A stretch of DNA of 64,000 nt from Bacillota bacterium (lineage in GTDB: Bacteria > Bacillota > Clostridia > Lachnospirales > Lachnospiraceae), in assembly GCA_023414355.1 (NCBI GenBank), contig JAEZOB010000009.1:186001-250000 (forward strand). The letters run 5' to 3'. The notes beneath the pieces are model-generated. The model was given only the letters and a program-made list of their open reading frames with translations, ran no database searches and was not told where the DNA came from. Position 1 is the stretch's first letter, and the number at the start of each line of letters is the position of its first letter. Below, piece by piece: positions 41,772 to 49,728 of the stretch. Position numbers and translations under genes: made by a program.

Positions 41772-43079
41772 ATGATTTGGGCGAAGGAAGAAACGCTTCC
41801 AAGAAAGGAAATTGAGCAGCTTCAGTTAAAGAGATTGCAGGAAACCGTAAATCGGATCTATGCAAAGGTGCCGGCTTACAGAGAGAAGATGGATGCGGCA
41901 GGAGTAAAGCCGGAGGATATTAAAAGCCTGGAGGATTTGAAACGGTTACCCTTTACAAATAAAAAGGATCTAAGAGATAATTATCCCTTTGGATTATTCA
42001 CAGTTCCGAAGAAGGAACTCGTTCGTGTGCATGCTTCCTCCGGTACGACAGGTAAGCCTACTGTAGTTGGTTATACAAAAAATGATCTTAAGACCTGGAC
42101 CGAATGTGTCTCAAGAATTGCTGCCATGGGTGGAGCAACAGAAGAGGATGTAGCCCAGATTTGCTTCGGATACGGTATGTTTACAGGTGCGCTGGGTCTT
42201 CACTATGGACTGGAGAACATCGGGGCTACAGTATGTCCAACCTCTTCAGGAAATACTCAGAAACAAATCATGTATATGCAGGATTTTGAGACCACACTGC
42301 TGGTTGCTACTCCTTCCTATGCCTTACATATCGGAGAGGTAATCAGACAGATGGGCTTGGACCCGATGAAGGATTTAAAGGTTAGAATCGGTCTCTTCGG
42401 TGGTGAAGGTATGACTGAGCCTATGCGTGAAGAGATGTATAAGCTTTGGGGTCGAGAGATGAAAGTGACACAGAATTATGGTATGAGTGAACTAATCGGT
42501 CCCGGAGTCTCCGGTGAATGCCTGGAATTGTGCGGAATGCATATCAATGAAGATCATTTTATTCCTGAAATAATTGATCCGGAGACAGAAGAAGTCCTTC
42601 CTCCGGGTTCAAAAGGCGAATTGGTAATCAGCTGTATCACAAAAGAAGCACTGCCACTAATCCGTTATCGTACTAAGGATATTTCCCGCTTGATGTATGA
42701 ACCCTGTAAATGCGGAAGAACGACGGTTCGAATGGAGAATCTGTCTGGACGCTCCGATGATATGCTGATTATTCGAGGGGTGAATGTTTTCCCGAGTCAG
42801 ATTGAGGAAGTACTGCTCAAGGTTCCTGAAATCGGGGCTCACTATGAAATTGTGGTTGACCGTAAGAATTTCCTTGACTGTATGGAAATCAAGGTGGAGT
42901 TGGCTGATGAATCTCTGTTAGATTCTTATGCAAAGCTTGGCGAATTGGAGCATCGTATCAAGTCCAGTTTAAGAGTAGTGCTTGGACTGGATGCCACAAT
43001 TAAATTGGTGGCACCGAGAAGCTTGCAGAGATTTGAAGGAAAAGCGAAGAGAGTAACAGATTTACGCAAGGATTTGTAA
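41772..43079 (+). CDS. paaK: Phenylacetate-CoA ligase-type enzyme, copy 1
   Basis: This 435-residue adenylate-forming ligase joins an aryl-acetate and CoA. The ATP motif is HASSGTTGKPTVVGYT (about residues 88-103), an internal motif reads QNYGMSELIGPG, and the C-terminal domain contains RSDDMLIIRGVNVFPSQIEE. It resembles the paralogue at 45944. It heads an arylpyruvate operon with iorA and iorB. Physiologically it could run in the direction of aryl-acetate and ATP, conserving the energy of the thioester made by IorAB. Confidence 0.9.
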   Translation: MIWAKEETLPRKEIEQLQLKRLQETVNRIYAKVPAYREKMDAAGVKPEDIKSLEDLKRLPFTNKKDLRDNYPFGLFTVPKKELVRVHASSGTTGKPTVVGYTKNDLKTWTECVSRIAAMGGATEEDVAQICFGYGMFTGALGLHYGLENIGATVCPTSSGNTQKQIMYMQDFETTLLVATPSYALHIGEVIRQMGLDPMKDLKVRIGLFGGEGMTEPMREEMYKLWGREMKVTQNYGMSELIGPGVSGECLELCGMHINEDHFIPEIIDPETEEVLPPGSKGELVISCITKEALPLIRYRTKDISRLMYEPCKCGRTTVRMENLSGRSDDMLIIRGVNVFPSQIEEVLLKVPEIGAHYEIVVDRKNFLDCMEIKVELADESLLDSYAKLGELEHRIKSSLRVVLGLDATIKLVAPRSLQRFEGKAKRVTDLRKDL

Positions 43080-43160
43080 AACCGCTTTGCAATCAATTGC
43101 AGATATGATAGGATAAAATTAAGCGAAAGCGATTTGCTATATACGAAAGGAGATTTACAA

Positions 43161-44903
43161 GTGAGCGAGAAAGTAATTATGCTTGGTAACGAAGCCTTTG
43201 CGAGAGGTGCATATGAGGCAGGATGTAAGGTTTCGGCTGCATATCCGGGCACGCCCAGTACAGAAATCAGTGAGAACATCGTTAAATATGATGAGATATA
43301 TTCGGAATGGTCGCCAAATGAAAAGGTAGCGATGGAGGTGGCGATCGGAGCTTCCATCAGCGGTGTCAGAGCTCTGGCATCGATGAAGCATGTCGGACTA
43401 AATGTTGCTGCAGACCCTTTATTTACAGTATCTTATATTGGAGTTACCGGCGGCTTGGTGACAATCGTAGCCGATGATCCGGGTCTTTACAGCTCTCAGA
43501 ACGAACAGGATACCAGAGCGATAGCACGAGCAGCTAAGGTTCCGGTACTGGAACCCTCCGATAGTCAGGAAGCCAAGGATTTTATCAAATTTGCCTTTGA
43601 CTTAAGCGAAAAATACGATACCCCCGTCATTGTAAGATCAACAACAAGACTTTCCCATTCTCAGGGAATGGTAGAACTGAAGGAGCGAATCGAGAAGGAC
43701 GACAAGCCCTATGTCAGAGATATCGCAAAAAATGTTATGATGCCCGGTAATGCCAAGGGTCGTCATCTTGTTGTAGAGAGCAGAGAGGCGGCACTCGAGA
43801 AGGATGGCTGTAGTTTTCCGATCAATACGGTAGAGTATCAGGATACAAAGATTGGATTTATCACGGCAGGGATTCCTTATCAGTATGTGAAAGAGGCTTT
43901 CCCGAATGCTTCCGTATTAAAGCTGGGAATTGTCAATCCTCTGCCCAGAAAGCTAATCGAAGAATTTGCTTCCAAGGTAGATAATTTATATATCATAGAA
44001 GAGCTTGATCCTATTATTGAAGAACAGGTGAAATCCTGGGGAATCAAAGCAGTAGGAAAGGAGATCCTTACCATCCAGGGAGAGTACTCCGCAAATCTAC
44101 TTCGTAAAGCTGTAAATGGAGAAAAGCTAAACCTGGTGCATGCAGCGCAGGTTCCAAACCGTCCTCCGATTCTTTGTCCGGGATGTCCGCACAGAAGTGT
44201 ATATTCCGTACTGAACAAGCTGAAGATTCATGGTGCCGGTGATATCGGCTGTTATACATTAGGTGCCGTAGCGCCCTTAAGTGTAGTAGATACGACCATC
44301 TGTATGGGTGCCAGCATCTCTTCTCTGCATGGTATGGAAAAAGCAAAAGGGAAGGATTATATCAAGAACTGGGTGGCTGTCATTGGAGATTCCACCTTTA
44401 TGCATACCGGTATCAACTCCCTGATTAACATGGTGTACAATAAAGGTACCGGAACGGTAATGATTCTGGATAATTCCACAACCGGTATGACCGGACATCA
44501 GGATCACGCTGCAACAGGAAAGACGTTAAAGGGAGAAGCTACCTATGCAGTAGACTTAGCAGCACTTTGTAAGGCTGTGGGGGTCAATCATATTTATGAA
44601 ATCAATGCTTTTGATGTAGAGAAGCTGGAGAAGGTAGTGAAAGAAGCTACAGCGATGGACGAAGTTGCTGTAATCATTACGAAAGCTCCCTGCGTACTGC
44701 TCTCTAAGGCACCGGTTGAGAAGCAGTTTGTCATTGATTCTGAGGTATGTAAGAAATGTGGTATGTGTATGAAGCCGGGATGTCCTGCGATTACCAAGAA
44801 GGAAAACGGAACGATAGCAATTAATGATACGATGTGCAATGGCTGCGGATTATGTGAAACCGCCTGCCGCTTTGGTGCTATCAAGCCGGTACAATTGAGA
44901 TAA
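43161..44903 (+). CDS. iorA: Indolepyruvate ferredoxin oxidoreductase, alpha subunit
   Basis: This 580-residue TPP enzyme subunit oxidises arylpyruvates to arylacetyl-CoA with ferredoxin. It has the pyrimidine domain (AYPGTPSTEIS), the TPP-binding domain (GDIGCYTLGAVAPL, VIGDSTFMHTG), and a C-terminal pair of [4Fe-4S] motifs (CKKCGMCMKPGC and CNGCGLCETACRFG). The GTG at 43161 is chosen because AAAGGAG lies 8 bases upstream; the frame opens at 43134. It acts with IorB, 11 bases downstream. Confidence 0.95.
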   Translation: MSEKVIMLGNEAFARGAYEAGCKVSAAYPGTPSTEISENIVKYDEIYSEWSPNEKVAMEVAIGASISGVRALASMKHVGLNVAADPLFTVSYIGVTGGLVTIVADDPGLYSSQNEQDTRAIARAAKVPVLEPSDSQEAKDFIKFAFDLSEKYDTPVIVRSTTRLSHSQGMVELKERIEKDDKPYVRDIAKNVMMPGNAKGRHLVVESREAALEKDGCSFPINTVEYQDTKIGFITAGIPYQYVKEAFPNASVLKLGIVNPLPRKLIEEFASKVDNLYIIEELDPIIEEQVKSWGIKAVGKEILTIQGEYSANLLRKAVNGEKLNLVHAAQVPNRPPILCPGCPHRSVYSVLNKLKIHGAGDIGCYTLGAVAPLSVVDTTICMGASISSLHGMEKAKGKDYIKNWVAVIGDSTFMHTGINSLINMVYNKGTGTVMILDNSTTGMTGHQDHAATGKTLKGEATYAVDLAALCKAVGVNHIYEINAFDVEKLEKVVKEATAMDEVAVIITKAPCVLLSKAPVEKQFVIDSEVCKKCGMCMKPGCPAITKKENGTIAINDTMCNGCGLCETACRFGAIKPVQLR

Positions 44904-44914
44904 GGAGGACAGCC

Positions 44915-45487
44915 ATGGAGACGAAGAATATTATGATTGTCGGGGTAGGAGGCCAGGGTACCCTGCTTACCAGCCGAATTTTAGGTGCGTTAACAATACA
45001 GGCAGGTTATGATGTAAAGCTTTCCGAAGTGCACGGAATGGCACAGCGAGGCGGAAGCGTGGTTACGTTTGTACGTTATGGTGACAAGGTAAACGAACCT
45101 ATCGTAGAGGAAGGCCAGGCGGATGTTCTGATTGCCTTTGAGAGAATGGAAGCACTTCGATATGCACACTTCTTAAAGGAGGGCGGTGCGGTTGTTGTCA
45201 ATGATTATCGTATTGATCCTATGCCGGTGGTGATCGGTGCAGCCAAATATCCGGAGAATATCCTGGAGGACCTCGGTAAGCATCACCGTGTATTCAGAGT
45301 GGATGCAATGGAGGAAGCGAAGAATCTCGGTAACAGCAAAGTATTCAATATCATTGTACTCGGTGTTGCAGCCCAACACATGAACTTTTCCAAAGAGGAG
45401 TGGCTCAAGGTAATTGAAGAAACCGTTCCTGCAAAAACTGTAGAAATCAATAAGAAAGCTTTTCAAATAGGATATAATCTCAAATAA
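44915..45487 (+). CDS. iorB: Indolepyruvate ferredoxin oxidoreductase, beta subunit
   Basis: This 190-residue gamma-type subunit has MIVGVGGQGTLLTSRILG and SEVHGMAQRGGSVVTFVRYG, both typical of IorB. It pairs with IorA to make arylacetyl-CoA from aromatic 2-oxo acids derived from amino acids. AAGGAGG precedes the ATG. Length and motifs are standard. Confidence 0.95.
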   Translation: METKNIMIVGVGGQGTLLTSRILGALTIQAGYDVKLSEVHGMAQRGGSVVTFVRYGDKVNEPIVEEGQADVLIAFERMEALRYAHFLKEGGAVVVNDYRIDPMPVVIGAAKYPENILEDLGKHHRVFRVDAMEEAKNLGNSKVFNIIVLGVAAQHMNFSKEEWLKVIEETVPAKTVEINKKAFQIGYNLK

Positions 45488-45521
45488 TATGATTTCAATC
45501 TTAAATCGAGGAGGTTTTGGC

Positions 45522-45947
45522 ATGATAAAACAGCTATCTGTATTTGTACAGAACGAGATAGGCAGTCTGGCAGGAGTCACTGCTGTGCTGAAGGAAAACC
45601 GGATTAACTTAAGAGCAATTGCATCGGTAGACACACCTGAATTTGCGATTCTCAGACTGGTTGTCGATCAGCCAGAGAAGGCTAAGGAAGTTCTGAATGC
45701 CAAGGGATTTGCTGTTAAAGTTTCAGAGGCTGTGGCTGTAGAGCTTGAAGATCAGCCTGGGGTACTGGATGGTATGCTCCACGTCATTGCAGATGCCGGT
45801 ATAGGTATTAATTATATCTATTCCATCGTACTACGTAACGGAAAGGCTCCGCTCATGATCCTGAATACGGATAATCTTGCAAAAACTGCCTCCGTTTTAA
45901 AGTCGAAAGGATATCTCGTTGCGGAACAGGAGGATCTGATATCATGA
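45522..45947 (+). CDS. ACT-domain protein, copy 1
   Basis: This 141-residue protein has two ACT domains (MIKQLSVFVQNEIGSLAGVTAVL and VELEDQPGVLDGMLHVIADAGIGINYIY). Such double-ACT proteins bind amino acids and are regularly found next to PaaK and IorAB in anaerobes, perhaps sensing aromatic amino acids. GAGGAGG precedes the ATG at 45522. Its stop overlaps the start of the second paaK gene. Confidence 0.88.
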   Translation: MIKQLSVFVQNEIGSLAGVTAVLKENRINLRAIASVDTPEFAILRLVVDQPEKAKEVLNAKGFAVKVSEAVAVELEDQPGVLDGMLHVIADAGIGINYIYSIVLRNGKAPLMILNTDNLAKTASVLKSKGYLVAEQEDLIS

Positions 45948-47242
45948 TTTGGAATGAAACCAAGGAATGTATGAGCCGGGATGAAATCCATAATCTTCAG
46001 AGTGCAAGATTAAAGAAGATGGTGGACCGGGTTTATCACAGCGTAGAGTTTTACAGAAAGAAAATGCAGCAGATGGGTCTGGAACCCGGAGATATCAATA
46101 GTATAGATGATTTAAGTAAGCTGCCCTTTACAACCAAAAATGATTTAAGAGATAATTATCCCTTTGGTTTATTTGCAGTTCCTCAATCAGAGGTGGTACG
46201 TATTCACGCATCTTCCGGAACCACAGGAAAAGCTACGGTAGTGGGATATACCAGGAAGGATATCGATCTCTGGCAGGAGTGTGTGGCTCGTGTGCTTGCA
46301 ATGGCGGGTATTGGTGCCCAAGATAAGATTCAGGTTGCTTATGGATATGGACTGTTTACAGGTGGTCTTGGTCTGCATTACGGAGCAGAGAATTTGGGCG
46401 CCACGGTTATTCCGATGTCTACCGGTAATACGCAGAAGCTGATTACGATGATGCAGGATTTTGGTGCTACTGCAATCGCATGTACACCCTCCTATTTATT
46501 ACATATCGCAGAGACTCTGGAGGAAGCAGGTCAGATTGGTAACATCCAATTGAAGGCTGCCATCTGTGGAGCAGAGCCTTGGACAGAGAATATGAGAAAA
46601 GAGATTGAGGCGAAGCTCCATCTGAAGGCATTTGATATCTATGGATTAAGTGAGATATTAGGACCGGGTGTTGCCGCAGATTGTGAATGTCATAAGGGTT
46701 TACATGTATATGAGGATCACTTCGTTCCTGAGATCATCAATCCTGATACGCTGGAACCCTGTAAGGAGGGTGAAGTCGGCGAGTTGGTATTTACGACGAT
46801 CACCAAAGAAGCACTTCCGCTGTTCCGTTACCGTACAAAGGATTTGACCAGCATTTCCTATGACAGATGCGAATGCGGTAGAACCTTAGCCCGAATCGAC
46901 CGTTTCAAGGGACGTTCCGACGATATGCTTATCATTCGCGGAGTGAACGTATTCCCTTCACAGGTGGAAACCGCGTTGCTTGAGATCGCGGAAACCAGCC
47001 CTCATTATCTGCTGATCGTAGATCGTGTGAATAATCTTGATACTTTGGAGGTTTTGGTGGAAGTGGAGGAACGTTTCTTCTCCGATGAGATCAAGGAGCT
47101 AGAAAGCCTGACCAAGAAGATCACCCATGTACTTCAGTCCGCTCTCGGTCTTGCGGTGAAGGTGAAGCTGGTTGAACCGAAGACGATTCAGAGATCGGAA
47201 GGGAAAGCCAAGAGAGTGATAGATAACCGTAAGTTGGTTTAG
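45944..47242 (+). CDS. paaK: Phenylacetate-CoA ligase-type enzyme, copy 2
   Basis: This 432-residue ligase is a paralogue of the gene at 41772. The ATP motif is HASSGTTGKATVVGYT; the middle motif is DIYGLSEILGPG; the C-terminal motif is RSDDMLIIRGVNVFPSQVET. Its ATG overlaps the preceding ACT gene (ATGA). Two ligases with one IorAB suggest separate aryl-acetate substrates or opposite directions. Immediately after its stop lies a vestigial copy of a PaaK C-terminus. Confidence 0.9.
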   Translation: MIWNETKECMSRDEIHNLQSARLKKMVDRVYHSVEFYRKKMQQMGLEPGDINSIDDLSKLPFTTKNDLRDNYPFGLFAVPQSEVVRIHASSGTTGKATVVGYTRKDIDLWQECVARVLAMAGIGAQDKIQVAYGYGLFTGGLGLHYGAENLGATVIPMSTGNTQKLITMMQDFGATAIACTPSYLLHIAETLEEAGQIGNIQLKAAICGAEPWTENMRKEIEAKLHLKAFDIYGLSEILGPGVAADCECHKGLHVYEDHFVPEIINPDTLEPCKEGEVGELVFTTITKEALPLFRYRTKDLTSISYDRCECGRTLARIDRFKGRSDDMLIIRGVNVFPSQVETALLEIAETSPHYLLIVDRVNNLDTLEVLVEVEERFFSDEIKELESLTKKITHVLQSALGLAVKVKLVEPKTIQRSEGKAKRVIDNRKLV

Positions 47243-47263
47243 AGCGTGGACCTCTGGGCTTTA

Positions 47264-47299
47264 TCTAAGAGAGTTATAGATAACAGAAAACCGGTATAA
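47264..47299 (+). pseudogene. Vestigial PaaK C-terminus
   Basis: The gap after the second paaK contains the in-frame peptide SKRVIDNRKPV ending in TAA. It matches the end of that paaK gene (AKRVIDNRKLV, stop), with several silent or conservative differences. It looks like the 3' remnant of a lost extra paaK copy. Confidence 0.6.
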
Positions 47300-47338
47300 C
47301 AAATATAAACCTATCACTTTTTTTAAGGAGGGGGATTT

Positions 47339-47785
47339 ATGGTTATTAAACAGCTGTCAGTATTTATTGAAAATACAAAAGGAAGATTGGAACGGGTAAC
47401 GGAAAGCCTAAAGGAGCATAATATCAATATTGCTTCCTTTAGCTTGGCAGATACGACAGAGTACGGATTGCTTAGAATGATAGTATCTGATCCGGAGGAA
47501 GGCAGAAAAGTACTGAAGGAAGAGGGTTTTTCTGCAAAGCTTACCGATGTACTGGCTGTGAAGATAGCACAGAAGCCGGGAACGCTCCATGAAGTACTAA
47601 AATGTCTCTCCGATGCAGGAATCAGTGTAGAGTATATGTATACTCTTGCAACAGCTGGGAAGGATACCTCCATTATCATGAAGCTGTCGGATCTGGAGGC
47701 AGGTCTGAGTGTTCTGACTGCTTGTAAATACGAGCTTTGTATGGCTTCAGAAGCGTATGAGTTGAATCTTTATGTCGACAAATAA
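47339..47785 (+). CDS. ACT-domain protein, copy 2
   Basis: This 148-residue double-ACT protein (MVIKQLSVFIENTKGRLERVTESL, then VKIAQKPGTLHEVLKCLSDAGISVEYMY) is a paralogue of the ACT protein at 45522. AAGGAGGGGG precedes the ATG. It ends the arylpyruvate block. A role as an amino-acid sensor for the ligase or oxidoreductase is inferred. Confidence 0.87.
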   Translation: MVIKQLSVFIENTKGRLERVTESLKEHNINIASFSLADTTEYGLLRMIVSDPEEGRKVLKEEGFSAKLTDVLAVKIAQKPGTLHEVLKCLSDAGISVEYMYTLATAGKDTSIIMKLSDLEAGLSVLTACKYELCMASEAYELNLYVDK

Positions 47786-47788
47786 TGT

Positions 47789-47817
47789 TTGACATGGTAT
47801 GGAAATAATGGTATCAT
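47789..47817 (+). promoter_or_regulatory. Promoter of the cold-shock gene
   Basis: TTGACA (47789-47794) and TATCAT (47812-47817) have a 17-base spacer. The -35 begins just after the stop of the ACT gene, and a leader of about 50 bases follows. Confidence 0.75.
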
Positions 47818-47875
47818 AACTTTGTTGTCTAATACTGACAACCATTAATATTTTTTTAATTTTGGAGGAATAAAC

Positions 47876-48076
47876 ATGAACAAAGGTACAGTTAAGTGGT
47901 TCAACAATCAAAAGGGTTTCGGCTTCATCTCTGATGAGCAGGGCAACGATGTATTCGTACATTACAGCGGTCTGAACATGGACGGTTTCAAGTCCCTTGA
48001 AGAAGGTCAGGAAGTTCAGTTCGAAGTAGTTCAGGGAGCAAAGGGTCCTCAGGCAACTAACGTAACAAAGTTATAA
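47876..48076 (+). CDS. csp: Cold-shock protein
   Basis: This 66-residue single cold-shock domain protein binds single-stranded RNA and DNA. RNP1 is KGFGFIS and RNP2 is VFVHY. TTGGAGGA precedes the ATG. Codon use is strongly biased to a few codons, as expected for high expression. A strong terminator follows at 48178. Confidence 0.96.
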   Translation: MNKGTVKWFNNQKGFGFISDEQGNDVFVHYSGLNMDGFKSLEEGQEVQFEVVQGAKGPQATNVTKL

Positions 48077-48177
48077 TCAATGTTGGGTTTACAGTGTACC
48101 TTTTTCTAAACTATAAATTAATTCTGTAAAGAAATTCATTTATAAAGAAATGGCTATATTGTTGGAACGATTGATTA

Positions 48178-48219
48178 AAGGTTATCCTTAAGGAGCATTC
48201 CTTAAGGATAACCTTTTTT
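48178..48219 (+). terminator. Terminator after the cold-shock gene
   Basis: A stem of 16-17 perfect pairs (AAGGTTATCCTTAAGG and its complement) with a short loop is followed by TTTTTT. Confidence 0.93.
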
Positions 48220-48276
48220 AGTGCGTAGAGTTTTAAGTGGGCTGAAATCGTAACAGAAACTATCTTATTCGGACTG

Positions 48277-48777
48277 TTAAAGAATGACATCCATTCGTTT
48301 CTTGATATGGAGCAGGAGAGAATAGAGCGGATGAAACAGGATAAGAGTCACTATAAAATTACCTGCACAATGCATTAGGTCAAATGGTATTCCCTGAGCC
48401 CAATATGCGAAACCGGAAGCGACGCCGCCGGTTATAAAATAAGGTATGGAACATAAAGCCCCAAAGCTTAATCCGTATAAGCCGCTGATGATTGCCCAGA
48501 GGAAGGTGGAGTTCAGCCTGCGAAGCAGCAATACCAGAACAAATAGGATGGTCCATACATACAGATAATTGATGAACCAGAGACCCAAGCCATAGATCAA
48601 CCCTTCTGCAGCGACAAACACATAAAGGATATACAAAACCCGCCATCCAAATACTAAAGTATAAAGGATGATTAATAAAGAAACCAGTTCAATATTCGGA
48701 AGAAAGCTAAGCGCTACCTGGGCCGTTATCATAACCGCACTCATCATACCGATCAAAGCAATTTCCTTAGCACGCAT
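48277..48777 (-). CDS. ECF transporter S component, probably for cobalamin or a corrinoid
   Basis: This 166-residue membrane protein has about six hydrophobic segments and the N-terminal MRAKEIALIGMMSAVMITAQVAL pattern typical of ECF S components. It should bind vitamin and use a shared ECF energising module not in this window. The ATG at 48777 follows GGAGGA; the frame extends four codons further. It is the second gene of a unit preceded by a cobalamin riboswitch and a DUF4430 gene, which points to cobalamin as substrate. Confidence 0.75.
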   Translation of the reverse strand: MRAKEIALIGMMSAVMITAQVALSFLPNIELVSLLIILYTLVFGWRVLYILYVFVAAEGLIYGLGLWFINYLYVWTILFVLVLLLRRLNSTFLWAIISGLYGLSFGALCSIPYFITGGVASGFAYWAQGIPFDLMHCAGNFIVTLILFHPLYSLLLHIKKRMDVIL

Positions 48778-48807
48778 AAGCTCCTCCATTTCTATCAGTC
48801 TTTTGAA

Positions 48808-49212
48808 TTAATAGCCTGTCTTTAATGTAATCTCGTAATGGTCGCCATCTGAGATTGCAATAGAATCTACGCCATTGTTTACTTGAGCATCATCCTTAGT
48901 GATGCACCACCACTCCTGTTTCTGCTCATCGGCAATACGTCCATTCACTTCCGTGATGAAAAGACCATATTCGCTTTCACTGCCTTTGACGAGATCAGCC
49001 TCTTCCAAAGCCTGACGCAGATACTCAGCATCTGTGTGAAGGGTAAAGTCCTGATTTGTCTCATCGGGAACGACAACCTCTACGATGATTTCCTTTGCTC
49101 CTTTGACAGGCTCCGGTTTGATCTGCATATAAGTCAGCAGCATGGCTACGACTGCCACGACAAGAATACCGAGGGCAATCAGATACTTTTTTAAATTCAC
49201 GTTATTTTCCAT
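48808..49212 (-). CDS. Membrane-anchored DUF4430 protein, probable corrinoid-binding partner
   Basis: This 134-residue protein has one membrane helix (about residues 10-29) and an external domain with TLHTDAEYLRQALEEADLV, then QKQEWWCITKDD and YEITLKTGY. This is the DUF4430 pattern, related to the C-terminal domain of transcobalamin-like proteins. The ATG at 49212 has GGAGG upstream; an extension to 49275 runs through the riboswitch terminator. It lies directly downstream of a cobalamin riboswitch, and the S-component gene follows. It may hand corrinoid to the transporter. Confidence 0.8.
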   Translation of the reverse strand: MENNVNLKKYLIALGILVVAVVAMLLTYMQIKPEPVKGAKEIIVEVVVPDETNQDFTLHTDAEYLRQALEEADLVKGSESEYGLFITEVNGRIADEQKQEWWCITKDDAQVNNGVDSIAISDGDHYEITLKTGY

Positions 49213-49256
49213 AAAACCTCCATAAAATAATACCGTGGAACGGCATCTTAATAAAT

Positions 49257-49289
49257 AAAAAAATCCTTTACCCACAAATAGGAAAAGGA
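49257..49289 (-). terminator. Riboswitch expression-platform terminator
   Basis: On the minus strand TCCTTT-x-CC pairs with GG-x-AAAGGA and is followed by seven U. A competing pairing is visible: CAATAAAGA and GGAC just upstream match TCTTTTATTG and GTCC that lead into the stem. Confidence 0.75.
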
Positions 49290-49344
49290 CAATAAAAGAT
49301 CATGTAAACATAAGTCTTTATTGCACCCTTTGTCCAAATCCTCG

Positions 49345-49575
49345 TGGAACTTTTGGTACCGGAGATAAGCAGGTCTTCTGACTCTTGGATCAATATGTGC
49401 TTTAACCTTCCCGATCACGATTTGCTTTTTAATCGTTTGACGATTTGTTTTATAATCGTGTGACGATTTGACTATAATCGTTTCATCAGTGGCAATACTG
49501 AAAGCACACTCCCCAAATACAGCGGCGAGACCGTACAGGCATTTAACCTGTTTCCCTATTATGTTGAATATGAAT
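49345..49575 (-). ncRNA. Cobalamin riboswitch
   Basis: Read on the minus strand, the conserved blocks occur in order: AATAGGGAA, GGT-AAAT-CC, CGCCGCTGTA, GCCACTG, GGGAAGG and the B12 box AGTCAGAAGACCTGC (bases 49369-49384). These match the Rfam cobalamin aptamer. The arm between GCCACTG and GGGAAGG is enlarged by three tandem repeats (49417-49484). It controls the DUF4430 and ECF S-component genes through a downstream terminator, so cobalamin should reduce their expression. Confidence 0.93.
49417..49484 (-). repeat. Triplicated 23-bp unit inside the cobalamin riboswitch
   Basis: Three consecutive units (49417-49439, 49440-49462, 49463-49484) each begin ACGATTTG and contain AATCGT, so each can fold into a hairpin. 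They lie in the variable peripheral arm of the aptamer. Confidence 0.8.
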
Positions 49576-49613
49576 ACTCAACCACTTATTCCGTAAGTAT
49601 GAATTGCAAACTC

Positions 49614-49642
49614 AGTATACCATCCTTGTTCAATTCTTACAA
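49614..49642 (-). promoter_or_regulatory. Promoter of the cobalamin-riboswitch transcript
   Basis: On the minus strand TTGTAA (49637-49642) and TATACT (49614-49619) are 17 bases apart, about 40 bases before the aptamer begins. Confidence 0.6.
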
Positions 49643-49650
49643 GAAAATAA

Positions 49651-49678
49651 TTGCTATTTTGTTCTAGTATGCTATAAT
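49651..49678 (+). promoter_or_regulatory. Promoter of galM
   Basis: TTGCTA (49651-49656) and TATAAT (49673-49678) are 16 bases apart, 50 bases before the galM start, back to back with the riboswitch promoter. Confidence 0.55.
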
Positions 49679-49728
49679 AATTAGCTAGGGAAATAGTTTT
49701 GAAATCAACCTAAGGAGCAGATAGAAAC

